DNA of 64,000 nt from Hemibagrus wyckioides (GCF_019097595.1 NC_080717.1:26386376-26450375); one strand, 5' to 3'. Shown: positions 33,063 to 45,665, counted from the first letter of the stretch. Notes: generated by a model not told the origin, from the letters alone. Translations and numbers: made by a program.

Positions 33063-34665
33063 GAGAAATGACTCAGCATGGATGTCCCCTTGTTCTTACA
33101 CCTCTTGCTCTAAATTCAGTGGCAATTGAATTAACTGAAATTTTGTCAAGATGATAATGATGTTGCAATAAATTGTGTGTGTTTGCAGCTGATGTTAAAA
33201 CATATTTTTATTTCTAGCGTTTCCTTTTAAAGTTTTGTTCTGTACAACGTTTTTTGGGAACATTCTTAGCAAATTGAAATATTTTATTTATTTATTTTTT
33301 TACACATAATATCTGGACATCTGTGTGCGAGTGTGTGTGTGTGTGTCTGTGTTTAACATACAGTAAGCATAGGAAGCAGGGTGTGTGTTTTTGCATGTGT
33401 GTGTTTGTGATTCCTGCCCTGGATGGTGCTGAGTGTGCTCAGCTGTCCGACCGAGGATGATACTCTCAGCCTCTCAGGCAAAAGGATGTGATCTCATCTG
33501 TTAAAAATCCAACCTATGTCGTCTGCTGCTCATGACTTAACCCAGGCTTCTCCTTTGTATCGAGCGCCCTCCTCTCCTCTCCTTTCCTCTCCTCATCCCC
33601 TCTTTCTTTTTCCTTCCACTTCCCTTGGCTTGCATTTCCTCGCTGCTTTCGAGAAAAGTAGGGGGGGGGGGGGAAACGCACACATGTTTATAGGTTTTTG
33701 GCAGGCTGAAATGAAGATTTTTAATGGCTAAAGAAAAGAAGAGTTTTGTTTATAAATGTGTTGCTAAGTGACAAAAGCTTTGTATGATAGCAATCGATCA
33801 TGAGATAAAAAGCAGGAAGCAACTGATAAACCATCGTAACTGATTCAAGAGCGTTAGGTTGTCTTGAGACTGCACTTGCTTTCAAGTAAGCAGACAGTTG
33901 CAATGCTAATGCCTTTGGCCTAGCGTGCTACGTTACCTCATGGCGATGTGATGTCCTCGCTTCCAAAGAGCTCCCCACCGCTGTCTCCGCTGTTCAACAA
34001 TTGTCAGTCCAGCTGTTGAGGCTCGGCAGATGACGAGGGACGCTACATAACTCAGGCTGTTGTGAGACGTGTTAGCGATGGGCCGAGTGCAGCCCGAGCT
34101 TCCTGTCCCAGGGCAAAGGGCCTCTGTCTTTGCATAAGCACAAGATATATGGAGTCACAGATGGCCCTAAAACTCTGTGCTCATGGGGCTTAATGCCTCT
34201 GGTTCACGCTCGTCAGCGGCTGCTACAACTTTTGTCACATATTCCCAAATGCAGTAGCTCATGCTATGCTTTAGAGTGCTGTGTAGCAGCTAGTCTAAGC
34301 AGCACAGGCCAGATTTTTTTTAAGGTTTTAGCATGTAATCAAAGACACAGTAAGTCCCATTTGTGAACAGAGCATACTGACTACGGTTTAAAATGGTCCC
34401 AAAAAGGTTCATTGCACTGTAATGTGAGTGTCAGAGAGTCTTCGCTGTCACAGATTACTGGATTAAAGCAGAAAGAAAATGAATCAATGACAGAGTGGAG
34501 TGGTGCTTTTCCCACTCCACTGGTGATTCTTTTCCAATAGCAGCATGATCCTCTTGTAGTACAATAGTTTGCTAACAGTTACATGTTTTATTAATGATGT
34601 ACATTTTATCTGCTTGTAGTTACCGCTATAAACAGTCGTTCCCTCACCAGAATCTACTTTTAACC
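33063..34665. other. Unassigned DNA
   Basis: No gene recognised. It holds GT runs at 33329-33350, a run of 13 G at 33661-33673, and a CpG-containing block at 33930-34130. The segment CGCTATAAACAGTCGTTCCC at 34625-34644 recurs in variant form at 38012-38032 and may be part of an interspersed repeat. Confidence 0.45.
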
Positions 34666-34669
34666 ACAA

Positions 34670-34892
34670 GACTGTGGTAGCTTAAGTGGTTAAGGCTCTG
34701 GGTTGTTGTTGCCAAGCTGCCACTGTTGGGCCCCTGAGCAAGGCCCCCAACCCCCGACAACGCCCTCGCTCCAGGGGCGCTGCATTATGGCTGACTCTGC
34801 GCTCTGACACCGACCCACAAAGGATGGGATATGCGAAGAAAGAATTTCACTGTGCAATACTGTATATGTGACAAATAAACGCTACTTAGCTT
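34670..34892 (+). repeat. tRNA-derived SINE, copy A
   Basis: An A-box-like head (TAGCTTAAGTGGTTAAGG) is followed by CTGGGTTGTTG, CCAAGCTGCCACTGTTGGGC, CCCTGAGCAAGGCCC, ATGGCTGACTCTGCGCTCTG, GGATGGGATATGCGAAGAAA, GAATTTCACTGTGCAATA and a tail TATGTGACAAATAAACG. Copy B at 43879 has the same order. Copy A lacks about 40 bp between GGTTGTTG and CCAAGCTG, the part that holds the B box in copy B. I associate this family with catfishes and related fish, but that is from memory. Confidence 0.8.
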
Positions 34893-36666
34893 AATTTAAG
34901 ACTTTCCCATGTCTGAAGGTTCTCTGAAGCTCTGACCCTGGAGACTCCTTAAAAAAAAGATAAATAAATATCTCCTCATGGATAACTTAATCATATTAAC
35001 AGTTACACACTTAAAAACAAGTCCCTTTGTTAATTGTTACAATAGAAACAATATATATCTGGCACAATTAATTGTCAGGACATTATGGACATTATTTCAC
35101 ATTGTTATTTCACAGACTTCTTGTTATTACCAAGCTCTATATTTTCCATGTATATAGTTACCACAATTTACCAACAAGAATAAAAACAACCTGATTCTTA
35201 TTCCTTTAAATGTCTAAATGGCAAAACCTGACATATTTTCCACAACCAGAACTACCTGTGATATTTTTATTTGAATGCTGAGGACTAAACACACCTGCTT
35301 CGTCATCATGCTGACACCTGAAACACATTCCAGTCTTATCTTAAACCATTCATCGTGTATAGATTGACCTGTTCCCAAACAATTTCAGAAAACCTGATGG
35401 GTGCCTTAGGACAAACTGACATTGTTTTAAAGATATGCATTCCGCATATTTTCCCATCTCCGGAATCTGTGCTTTGCTTTTATTGTAAAACATGTTAAAG
35501 TAATAACAGTAAATTATAATCTGTTATTTTGTTACTTGTATCAATGAGATTAGCATTGAAAGAATTTTGAAGCATGTTGTTGTTGATATATGCAACTTAG
35601 TAGCACCAAAAAAAATGGATGAGACTGAGGTCACGGTACGAGGTGTTGGCACTGGCTTCAAACAATCGGCAATACAAACCCCTTGTGACTTCATTGTGTG
35701 TGCTGTATCCATGCCTCTTTGTCTGAAGCACCTGGCAGGACTTTCTTCAGGACTTTATCTGCTGTTTTGTCTGAAAGCCATCTAGCGCCCCACCTGCCTC
35801 ACCAGCACACAAAATGCACACACACACCTCAAACCTCACGTGCTGAAAGCAGCCCGAGCCCTGTCACTGATAATTGTCTGCAGACGTCCATGGCGCTCCC
35901 CGCTCTGTAACCCCTGTGGTCGGCTCAGGAAAGTATTCCCAGCACCTTTGCACTGGAGCGAAAACGGATGTCATTAGCCTGTATCCCAGCCTCCCACCCT
36001 TCTTCTCTCCCCTGCCTCCCTCCATCCTTTTTTTTTACCTTGTTCCCCTCATAATGTTAGCTTGATTTATTCCCGATTGTTTGAAGCTAGCTCTGTTCGG
36101 CTGAATTGGGTCCATACGAGACCGGTGCTACGGGGTCATCTATAACAATCATTTTCACAGGCTCATTATTTTCCGGCCAAACAACCTCAGAAAAGCCAAT
36201 TTCCTTCTCAGGTTGTTCATAAAACTGATAGATGGCAGAAACCTACTTTGTTATACCTTTTAACCATTAGTCCTTCACTTGTCCAATAAGTTTTTCCTAG
36301 GTCAGTAACGTTTGGGAGGCTGAGAGTAGATTAGGAATGTGGAACGTGTGGAACTGCTTGAGGGCAAACTCTTGTAAAGTAAATGTTTTCTCTTGATCTG
36401 ATTTATAATGTGAGATATGTGTATTCATAGATGTCATTGTGGCCCACAGCATGGTTGGATAAATTCTAAATTAATTAGCTAGTCCTCTGGGCAAGTAGAA
36501 GCAGTTTGCTTCCTGTTGTGATGTTTTGGTTGCCTGGTTACTGTATAAACCTGAAAAAAGTTGTAATAATCTAATTAGCTAGTCAGGTCTATTAATGCAG
36601 CCTATGGGAAATGAATAAGTGTATGAATTACCAGGTAGGAAATGACGTTTGTAGGTTGTAACGTTG
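34893..36666. other. Unassigned DNA with a dispersed-repeat copy
   Basis: GCTCTGACCCTGGAGACTCC at 34929-34948 is a copy of the GGAGACTCC family. The block 35860-35990 looks non-repetitive and CpG-containing and could be a conserved non-coding element. Short frames at 35567-35910 and 35698-35910 have no known motif. Confidence 0.4.
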
Positions 36667-36915
36667 GTGGGGTGACATAGTGGTTAAGTGGTTAGCACGT
36701 TTGCCTCGCACCTCCGGGGTGGGCTTGAGGGGTTTGATTCCCGTCTCTGTCCGAATTTGAATGTTGCCCCTGTCCTTCATGGTCCTCTGGGTACTCTGTT
36801 TTCTTTACCCTAGTCCCAGTTTATGTGTTTGTAGGTTAATTGGCATGTCTGTGTGAATGGGTGTGCGAGTGTGTGGATTGTGCCCTGCAATGAGTTGGCA
36901 CCCTGTAGATTTGTA
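36667..36915 (+). repeat. tRNA-derived SINE, second family
   Basis: The head reads GGGGTGACATAGTGGTTAAG with an 8-bp duplication (AGTGGTTA twice), then GTTAGCACGTTTGCCTCGCA and a B-box GGTTTGATTCCCG at 36731-36743. The body keeps the order TCTGGGTACTCTG, TAGGTTAATTGGCATGTCTG, TGTGCCCTGCAATGAGTTGG and CACCCTG. RNA polymerase III A and B boxes with this body mark a tRNA-derived SINE. Minus-strand fragments of the same broad family occur at 25341 and 32025. Confidence 0.75.
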
Positions 36916-38049
36916 ACCCTGGTTTCAACAGGGTTGTAACCCTGATTTCACAGTTTTTCAAGCCAGCATGCATCTCGACCAATGTGTGTAGTGCAGTAGG
37001 AGGTGAGATCTGAAGCAACTTGAGTTTAAAAACATGTTAAATGAATAAAATGCAATAAGGGATTAGTTTTATTTTCTTCTCTGGTTGTTGCCATGCAACT
37101 ACGAATAAACCAGGCAACTACAGAGACCTGGACGGTGCTTGGACTACTGATTTGTCCACTTAATCAGCGATTGTCCTTCACACAAGGTCACCTTTCTTGT
37201 GCATTTAGTCATGATAAGGGTGCAAGACAGCTTGACTGGTCATTGTTGCTTCTGTAAGTCTGTCCTTTTTTCCCGGGAAATGCCTCAGTGATAAATGGAA
37301 GGCCAAGGCTGGAAGAACAGCTGAGGGAGGACTTGCCCAGATCCCCCCCCAACTGTTTGAGGCAAGAGAGCAGTTTCCTCATAACTTGGCTCAGGCGCAT
37401 GAATGACCTCTTTTTTTTCCAATAATAACCAAATTCCTCAACTCAGCATTTGAAGCTACCCTTTCTTTTTGTGTTCTTCGCAGTGCTTTAGCTTTTTTTG
37501 AAATTTCCACCCCTGTCATTCTGGCACAGCTAATGCTAGCTGAAACACAATCCCCACCGCTGCTAGGGCCCCGTACGGAGCTGAGCAAAGTCTGACTCAG
37601 TGAGCAACTGAGTGGATTATTGGACAGGGGGTGGATTATAGGCTGTAGGAGTTTAATAATGATGGGTAAATGTAGAGCAGAGCTGTCTAGACGGCAGAGT
37701 TCCCAATCCAGACCCACTGTGAGTTTGATTGAAGTCACCCGAGCCTGCTGAACGATTCTATGAGGTATGTTTGGATGCTGAAACAGAAGCTTCCCAAACT
37801 TTGATTAGAAACCTTGTCAAGACTCTTGGCATTATTATCATCAACAGGCTAGCGAATACTCCTGTTCCAAGTAAGGAATAAGACACTTGTACTGTTTTAG
37901 GAAAATAATCCAAGATAGCATGATGTAGTATAGCCCTGATGTTTTGAACAACAATTCATGCTTTTTAACCATTTGAAGTTTCTGGAAAGCTCTTATCACT
38001 TCCATTAAAGCAGCTATAAGCAGTTGTTCCCTCATCTCTTTTACTCAAG
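36916..38049. other. Unassigned DNA with possible conserved blocks
   Basis: 37250-37620 is low in simple repeats and moderately GC-rich. Its minus strand is open over 37391-37738 (115 codons, no known motif). CAGCTATAAGCAGTTGTTCC at 38011-38030 resembles 34624-34644. Confidence 0.4.
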
Positions 38050-38051
38050 TA

Positions 38052-38874
38052 CAGTAATACCTTGACGTACGAGTGTAATTTGTTCTGTGACCGAGCTCGT
38101 AACTCAATTTGCTCGTATATCAAATTAAATTTCTCCATTAAAATGAATTGAAATGCTATTAATCTGTTCCAGCCCCCCAAAAACCTCACCAATTTTTTTG
38201 TTACGTGTTTTTAAATAAGAAAAATGTACTTTATAAATAACAAATAATGTATAAAAAATAATAATATATAATAAAAGAGAATGTAAAGAAATAAACTGGT
38301 TTTATTAAGTGTATTTACGTTGAAGATCAGACGAAGATGCTAGAGGAGGTGGAGGAGATTGGCGGAGGAGGGTGGTGGAGCTTTTCATTTCATGCTCTAT
38401 CGCTTAACTTAACTTACTCGCTACACACTTAACGCTACAGTTAATTGCTAAATTTAACTTACACACTATGCTACACTTTATCGCTAAACTTAATTGCTAC
38501 TTTTTTTATTTTTATTTTTTTTCACTTCACTTAATCATCTTCTTCACTGACTTTTGCCTTTTTCGCCACACTTTCCTCGCTTTCACTTGCAGGGCGTTTC
38601 AATAAAAACCTGTCCAAGGAGGTTTGTTTCTACCTCCCTTTCAAAATGTTTGGAAAATGAGTGATGAAGTGTGGTTACACAGCGCCAACGCACGACCTGG
38701 AGAGATCACCACGTGAACTGACCGCTCGCTGGGCTACCTAGTGATGGGTGGAGTAAGCTCGCTCGCTCGTAACTCAGATCTCGGCTCGTATCTTAAAGCA
38801 AAAAATCGACCGATCGACGGCTCGGATCTCGGAAAACTCGTAAGTTGATTCACTCGTAAGTCAAGGTTTCACTG
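38052..38874. mobile_element. pogo/Tigger-like MITE, complete
   Basis: An 823-bp element flanked by TA (38050-38051 and 38875-38876), the target of Tc1/mariner elements. Left end CAGTAATACCTTGACGTACG; the right end, read on the other strand, is CAGTGAAACCTTGACTTACG. Subterminal TACGAG/CTCGTA words recur near both ends, as expected for transposase binding sites of the pogo/Tigger group. The interior (38215-38700) is AT-rich at first and then contains GAGGAGGTGGAGG and ACTTAA words, with no transposase frame. It is a non-autonomous copy. Confidence 0.85.
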
Positions 38875-40766
38875 TATATGAATATGACAGAAAAACAACC
38901 ATATAGATAGCAGCTTGTCACATTGCAGAGAAAAAGCGTAAACTCTACCTTTGGTGGAAACCTAACTAACTGTTACAAAGCACCGATACCGGAGGCTCCT
39001 TCCGTAAATGTCACATAAGTATCATCCTACGTCTTAGAAAACTTTGTTTTTGTAGTTAAGTAACACGTTTTTTTAATCTTAGAAGATTGTGTAGAGTGTC
39101 ACCAGACAAATCCATATAGGAATGATGAGTGCGTTTATATAAAGTTTGGATTACAGTCAGAAATGTTGTCCGTGTTGCACTTACAGAATATTAACGCATA
39201 CTTTTTGGTTGAGAAATGCAACCGAGCTGTGGTCTAAATAACAGTATGGTTATGATTAACAGGTTAGCCATTATTCCTTTCACCTTGCTCCGAGGAGAAT
39301 TACAGACCGCTTCAAATTGCTCAGCTGGTCGATATGGTATGGCGCAGGTGGCACTCAAACCTGGACCCCAGAAAGAAAGTGTATCCTTACGCTGGAGGGA
39401 AACAGTCAAATCTGAATGTGTTACATTGAGAAAATAGCGTATTGTTTTCATTCTCTTTGCAAGGTTATCCTGTACACAGATTTGCTCATGGAAGTCAGCA
39501 ACCTGTCAGCGTTGTAATGGCGGACATGCTGTAAATATGTAGTTCATCTCTTCCCCCCCTGCCGTTTCTCATCACTTCTGATGAGAGAACATGTTTTTGC
39601 TTGTTATGGATTTCCCATGGAATGCGCACTTTCCATCTTGGTCATATTTCATGTTTTAATAAGCAGTCATTATGGAGTATTTATTTTCTTATGGGGTGTG
39701 GAAAGCAAACCTGTTGGTACACTATTTCTTCAGGTTCTCTCAGCTACCGTACCTCCTGCTTTGGCAAGAACGAAAGACGAGTCACGTGGATGGAGAAGTT
39801 AGGATAAGCACAAGCTGGGAAGTGTACTTTTCCCACCCAGTTAAAGATTAGTACGTTAGTAGATCAACGGTTCTCCAGGAGGACAATGGAGGGAACGGAA
39901 AAGGAGACAGCTCCCATGAAAGCAAACAGTCGGTTTAACGCATCAGAGGTGTGAATTTGACAAGGTCAAAACTAGTCACGCGTGGCGCAAGAACAGATGT
40001 CTATCTGCGACTTTTGTTTGTTTTTCAGAGCTGAAGAAGTGTATTTACTTTATATAGAGAGAGTTTCCGTATTACCTTGGGAGACACAGCGGTGCTTAGA
40101 GTTCCCTATACATCCATCATGAGGCTGGAATGAATGGCGTGTTCTGTATACTGTATGCAGCCACTTAAGTACTGTATGTGTATTCAGAAAGAGCGAGAAA
40201 GAGAAAAGAAGAGATGCCAAGCTAACGTTACTCGAACTAGCCAGGTAACAGAAAACGCCGGAAGCTACATGCTCAGAGAGACAGTTGCAGTGATGGTAGC
40301 CATTCAGGGAGCAGGAAATGCTTGGCCTAACACCCAAAGACCTTTCAACAGCAGCATGCTTGTGTTAATGCTGTAATTGGGCATAATTAGGGTTTGGCAG
40401 GTCAGATGGACCGCATGCCCCCGATGCGTTTTCCCTTCTGCCATCCAACGCCACTGGCTTGGACTTAAACACCCCCCAGATATTACAGAGATTTTCCTAA
40501 CCTGAGGAATGTTTATGTATCGTAGATTTTCGTAGACTCCTGATCGAGTGAACCTCTGACGTTATGTTTTGAAAATGACATTTTTCAGTTTGTGTGTATT
40601 CTATGTCAATTTTCAAGGTGCTTTGTTTTGACTGCAGTTATAAATTTTCCAACCTCATATTTGTCAGATTCACACATGTAATAAATGACATCACTTGTGC
40701 TTAGAACTTAAGATATATGAAATGAAAAGTTACAAAAGCTATATATCTTTGTCCTAATTTCATAAA
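38875..40766. other. Unassigned DNA with a dispersed-repeat copy
   Basis: GCACCGATACCGGAGGCTCC at 38980-38999 is a diverged member of the GGAGACTCC family. 40380-40500 is non-repetitive and contains TGTAATTGGGCATAATTAG, homeodomain-like ATTA sites. Open frames at 39191-39451 and 39581-39807 carry no known motif. Confidence 0.4.
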
Positions 40767-41345
40767 CAGTTGGACCTCTGCATATAAATGCCCTGCCTTA
40801 TGAATTTTCGCCTTAAGAATTTAAATTTTGCAAGAAATTTGCATCAGCATATGAACGACCCGAACCGAACACCAGCTAAGTTGTGCGTACGTCCAGGAGC
40901 CGTTCAAGCAAAGCCAACCGAAGAGAGTTTATGAATTTTACGATTTTCTTTTCGGTCAGCAAAAGCTGTTTAGAAAAAGTCATACCACGATACCAACGTC
41001 GCCTTCAGCATGCGTTCAAAAGCTAGGTGATTTTTCAGGCGTTTTTTTGTTGACAGATTGGGGGCGTGGGCGGTCTGTTCTATTTTTAGCCCAAGCTTGG
41101 TGGCACGACTTCCTGTGAGGAGCCTTGACATGGAATGCTTGGCTTGGGTCAGTTCTTTGTAAGCAGCCATACAGTTTACATACGCTTCGTATTGGGAGTA
41201 TTACTCATATTTTTGGGTGGCTGGAACGGATTATCTGCATTTACATTATTTCTTATGGGAAAATTTGTTTCACAATACAAACTTTCACCGTAACAACTCG
41301 CCTCCAGAATGAAATAAATTCCTATGCCAAGGTTCCACTTTCATA
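40767..41345. mobile_element. Decayed pogo/Tigger-like element
   Basis: Left end CAGTTGGACCTCTGCATATA. The right end, on the other strand, has GTGGAACCTTGGCATAGGAA. Both resemble the CAGTGGAACCT(T/C)GGCAT termini of Tigger-type elements, but the last bases and the TA duplication are not clear. CTTATGGGAAAATTTG and GGCTGGAACGGATTAT near the right end are also typical of this group. No transposase frame exists. Confidence 0.55.
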
Positions 41346-43878
41346 AATTGTTTAGTGCAGGTGGTTTGATTTATCACGTTTTTCTCCTGATTCGTTTATT
41401 TTCACTTAACTTTAAATACTCATACTGTATAGTGCACGTGATTAGATTATTCATTTCGGGATTTTAACTTTTCACTTTTATTGCGTACAGTTACGATTTT
41501 CCATGCGGTTTTTCTCACAATTTATTTCTTTCCAAATGTAGTGCATGTGGTTTTATTTTTCATGTCATCGCATAACGTTCACATGATGTCACGTTTACTT
41601 GAATTCACACGTAACAGAACATCACATGATGAAATACACTTTTAATTTTTTTTTGTAATTTTTCCATAAATTGCTCTGCTGGAATATTTAGGTCTTGTTT
41701 TGTTGCTCTGGTTCATTAGGAATTTTTGGATGTCCATTCTTTCTCTGTGTGTGTGAGAGAGTTGAAAAGTTCCAAAGTTGTAAAGAACAAGAGAACAAGA
41801 GGTAAAAGGGTGGAAGGCGGCTGCAGGGGGGGTTTGATCCATCAGTGAGGAGGTCTGGGTTCTGACCCTTGACATGCTGGGAAGCTCAAGAGAGTGGAAG
41901 TCAAGCCTCGGTGAACCTGGTGTGTGTGTGTGTATGTATGTGTATGTGTATGTGTGGGTGGTTGTGTGTCCATGGTTTGGGGGGTGGTTCAGTACTATCC
42001 AAAATCCCCACGAAAGCTCTTTTCCTGAATGAATGGGATCTTAGCATTCCCTCCCCAGCCTGAAAGACTTGAAGCACATAGCTCAGAATCACACGGTGAC
42101 ACAGATTACCTTCAGAGGAAAACCGAGGGATAGAGAGAAAGAAAGAAAGAAAGAGAGATAGAAAGAAACCGAGAGGGGGGTGGTGGAGGGAAAAAAAAGA
42201 GTAAAGAGCGAAGCTCCAAAACAAAGCCAACAGTTAGCTCAATGCCTATGGCCACATTCTTTCAGGTTGACCCCCAGAGTCCTGACTGTGGCTGAATATG
42301 TCGGAGAATCCGCTGGCTGTTTGTCATCCACACGTCTGCCTCTGGGCATGGGCCACTGTTTACACTTTCCCTGCCTAATGCAGCAACTAAAAATAGCCCT
42401 TCTTCTCAGACAGATTCCAAAAAAAAAAAAAAAAATAGGCCTGCATCTCTTTTTATAGCTGCTGCATGACACAGCATGTCCATGTCCTGCCCCCCCCCTC
42501 TTTCTTTCTTTCTTTTTGTAGTTTTCCCCCTCCCGAGCTCATCTGTGACACAACGGTCTTCTATTTTCGGAAACACGTGTATTAGATTAGAATCGAGGAA
42601 AGCGCCGCTCTCTCACTTCTGTCAGTGATTGGAATTTGATTATGTACGAGCTAACGTAATTAAAGGGGAGTGAAATGCTGTCCAGTCCTGTCCTGTCCTG
42701 TCCTGTCCTGTCCTGTTATGTGGCCTTCGCCATGCAACAGTTTTTTTTTCTACAAAACACGAGATCTCGTCTGCTTGTGATTCTTAAACTCTCATTTAAA
42801 AGCTCTGGTCCTGCTCTGGTGGCACTACTTTCACTTTACCTTCAAAAAAAAAGACCTCACATGCTGACCCTGAACAACCTCCGGACATCCTTCAGATGGC
42901 ATCCAGCTGATCTCATTCCTTCCACAAATAGAGTGCAGAAAGAAATGCGAAATGGAGCGTGCGTTAGCCAATTAACCCGATTAAGGCTGGTTTCTTATCA
43001 AGGAGAAGCAGTGTGTCGCTTGACGTGTCGCGTCCCTCAGACAGAATTCCAGATGGTTTGGTCCGGTGCATACTGAGGTTTGAACTTGATTATCTCAGAG
43101 GCACATGGTCTCAGATGCACTGGAATTCCAAAAGAGCCATGCAGTCAGTTGTCGTTCATGTGACTCTTACTGTGTCAGAAAGACATAGAAATGTCATAAA
43201 TTAATATTCGTGGATATTTCCAACATTTTTTATTCTTAGCATTCAAAAGGTCAGTTCAGAGAGTTCGTGCAACAGGAAACGCCAAATTGGGATGTCTGAA
43301 GACTTCCTTTTCAGCTCCTTTATTCATGCTGTCGGTCTTTTATCTTTGCAGCCACAGCATTTAATTATTACACTTTATTCATTACAGAAGTCAGTGTCAG
43401 TTACTGCACCACCTGGCACATGATTGCACTTAGTTCTGTTTTCACACATAACATGAGGAAATGCAAAGAAAGGTTTTGCACGTGCAATATTCTTCTACAT
43501 CAGAGCCGTTTACATGACGTGAACACAGTTTGATTTATCGCGCATTTTTTTTCCATGATTCTTTCTTTTCCCCACTTAATTTTTCCCACATACTGTACAG
43601 TGCACATGATTTACATGATTTGATTTTTTATTTTCATTTCTTGATTATTTTATTGTTAACTTGTCACTTGGATCACGTACGCGATTTGATTTTCCGTGTG
43701 ATTTTGCTCACAATTTATTTCTTTTCATGTGACTATTTCACGTGTAGTGCATGCATACCAGAACATAACATGATGAAATGCATCTTAATTTTTCTTCTTT
43801 TTTTTATCACATAAGAAATGCAATTTTTCCTGAAAGAAAAGGATAAGAAGATTTATTTTCTTCCTTGATATCTTCTCG
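41346..43878. other. Mostly single-copy-looking DNA
   Basis: GT/GTAT run at 41920-41957, GAAA run at 42132-42165, TCCTG repeat at 42682-42713, and a pure A run at 42420-42435. Blocks at 41980-42060, 42255-42400 (contains CTAAAAATAG, a MEF2-like site) and 42540-42665 (contains CGTAATTAAAG) look like candidate regulatory elements. The 133-codon plus frame at 42675-43076 starts in the TCCTG repeat and has no known motif. Confidence 0.4.
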
Positions 43879-44096
43879 ATAGTGGATAAGGCTCTCGGTT
43901 GTTGCTCGGAAGATCAGGGTTCAAGCATTCCCAGCACTGCCAAGCAAGCTGCCACCGCTGGGCCCTTGAGCAAGGGCCCCAACCCACCCCCACACTCCAG
44001 GGTCACTGCATCATGGCTGACCCTGTGCTCTGACCCCAACCCTCCAAGCATGGGATATGTGAAGAAAGAATTTGCCGTAATGTATATGTGAGTCTA
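43879..44096 (+). repeat. tRNA-derived SINE, copy B
   Basis: Same family as 34670. This copy keeps the B-box region (GGGTTCAAGC at 43917-43926) and the downstream order CCAAGCAAGCTGCCACC, CTTGAGCAAGGGCCC, GGCTGACCCTGTGCTCTGAC, GGGATATGTGAAGAAAGAAT and TATATGTGAG. The A-box side is shortened at its 5' end. Confidence 0.85.
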
Positions 44097-44704
44097 CTAC
44101 TACTTTAGTTCTGGTTTCATGCTCTGGTTCGGTCCATCCCTGGTTCATCAGGAACATTTGTTCTTCCTCTGTGTGAGAGAAAATTGTAAAGAACGAGACA
44201 ACAAGAGATAAACTTTAGTTCTGTGTTTTACAGAGCAGCCTGCTCCTGGAGGAACGCCGTTTTATTCCACTGTGTGCTGCAGCAGCTGTAGACGGTTCAA
44301 ACGATAATAAAATCTTCTTGACCTGAAGTGATAAGGGAGAAAACTGGATTTAAGGGTTTGATTTGAATCAGGTTTCAGTTTCATTACAGATCCAACAGTG
44401 TGATCAAAGCGTGACGTTCGCACTTAGCAAGGTTTAGATTTGATCTTTAGTCTTTAGTTTTCATTTCTCTGACGAAGCTATGATCACATCAGATCAGAGC
44501 CTGGGTGCAGATTACAGAGTTTTATACCACAGTGTGTCTAAATCCATTCAGAGGGACACTTACAGGTTTATAATAAATACGCTTGTTCTATTGGGTTATC
44601 ATTTCCGTAGTAACAGCTGGTTCACCGGGATTCGTGCTCCACATAAACTGAGCCTGATAAATAATAACCAGATGCAAGGTGGTGCAATGAACTTCCCCAT
44701 GACT
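44097..44704. other. Unassigned DNA
   Basis: No gene recognised. Confidence 0.5.
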
Positions 44705-44976
44705 TCCATACAGCCGAGTCACAGGCCGTCTTCAAAAACTGGATGAAGACCTACTTGTTCCTGAAAACTAGCTCTAAATTTCCCTGTTCGTTTTATGTAG
44801 ATTAAAAAAAAATTGCTATATGTCCTTCCAACACAGTTTTTAAGTTGATGGTATCCTAAGTCTGTGACCTATTGGACCAGTGTTGATGTTTTATTGATAG
44901 AGACTTCAAAGCACTTTTGTATGTCACTCAGGATAAGAACGTCTGCCAAATACCAGAAATGTAAATGTAAATGTAG
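44705..44976 (+). mobile_element. L2-type LINE 3' end
   Basis: The start encodes an AESQAVFKNWMKTYLF-like remnant, resembling the end of L2 ORF2. The 3' terminus has GTATGTCACTCAGGATAAGA, ACGTCTGCCAAATACC and a (TGTAAA)n tail at 44957-44976. The stem-loop GTCGCTTTGGATAAAAGCGT type followed by TGTAAA repeats is the known 3' end of fish L2 (UnaL2-like) LINEs and of SINEs that share it. Everything upstream of the last coding residues is missing. Confidence 0.75.
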
Positions 44977-45052
44977 AGTGTCATGTTACAGAGAAACCAG
45001 AAACTGAGAAGTTCACCATCTTTCAGCGGGTATGTGCACTCACTGTCTGAAG

Positions 45053-45093
45053 CAGGGGTGTCCAATATTATCCAATATTATCCACAAAGCTAC
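45053..45093 (+). repeat. Fragment of hAT-like MITE end
   Basis: CAGGGGTGTCCAATATTATC at 45054-45073 matches the terminal repeat of the element at 24093. The rest is lost, and TCCAATATTAT is duplicated in tandem. Confidence 0.5.
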
Positions 45094-45629
45094 CACGTTT
45101 TGTATGAAGTTACCCCAGTATTCCTGGATCACCTCACAAGACTTTTGGAGACACTCCGATGCTCCCAGTCGTCTGGACATCACAATTAGTCAGGATTAGA
45201 AGTCCCTCAGGTGCTTACACTATCTGATTTTTCTTCACTGTTCACTTGCTGTGTACTATATCAATATATCAATATATCCCACTCTTACAGAGCTATTTTT
45301 AAACCCCTGAATATGTACAGACCGCTGCAGGGATCAGGTATTTCTGTAGACTGACCCGAATCTGATCGTCACTCCGGTTCTCTCAGCAAGATTTCTCCAC
45401 TGGCTTTTTGGATTACTGCAGAAAATAAGCTGTGTGTCTGTAAAAAAACAAAAACAAAAACAAAAAACCTGCTGATTTGTTTATATGTTTTGTTTGTCAA
45501 GATAATCTTCACAACTTTTACGGATGTTGAAGCTTAAATACAATCAGCAGAAGTAAAAAGGATAGAAATGAACTGAAGCACATACAGTCAAATGACTTTC
45601 AGTCTTTATTTAAAAACATGTTCCCTGAT

Positions 45630-45665
<36 letters not shown>

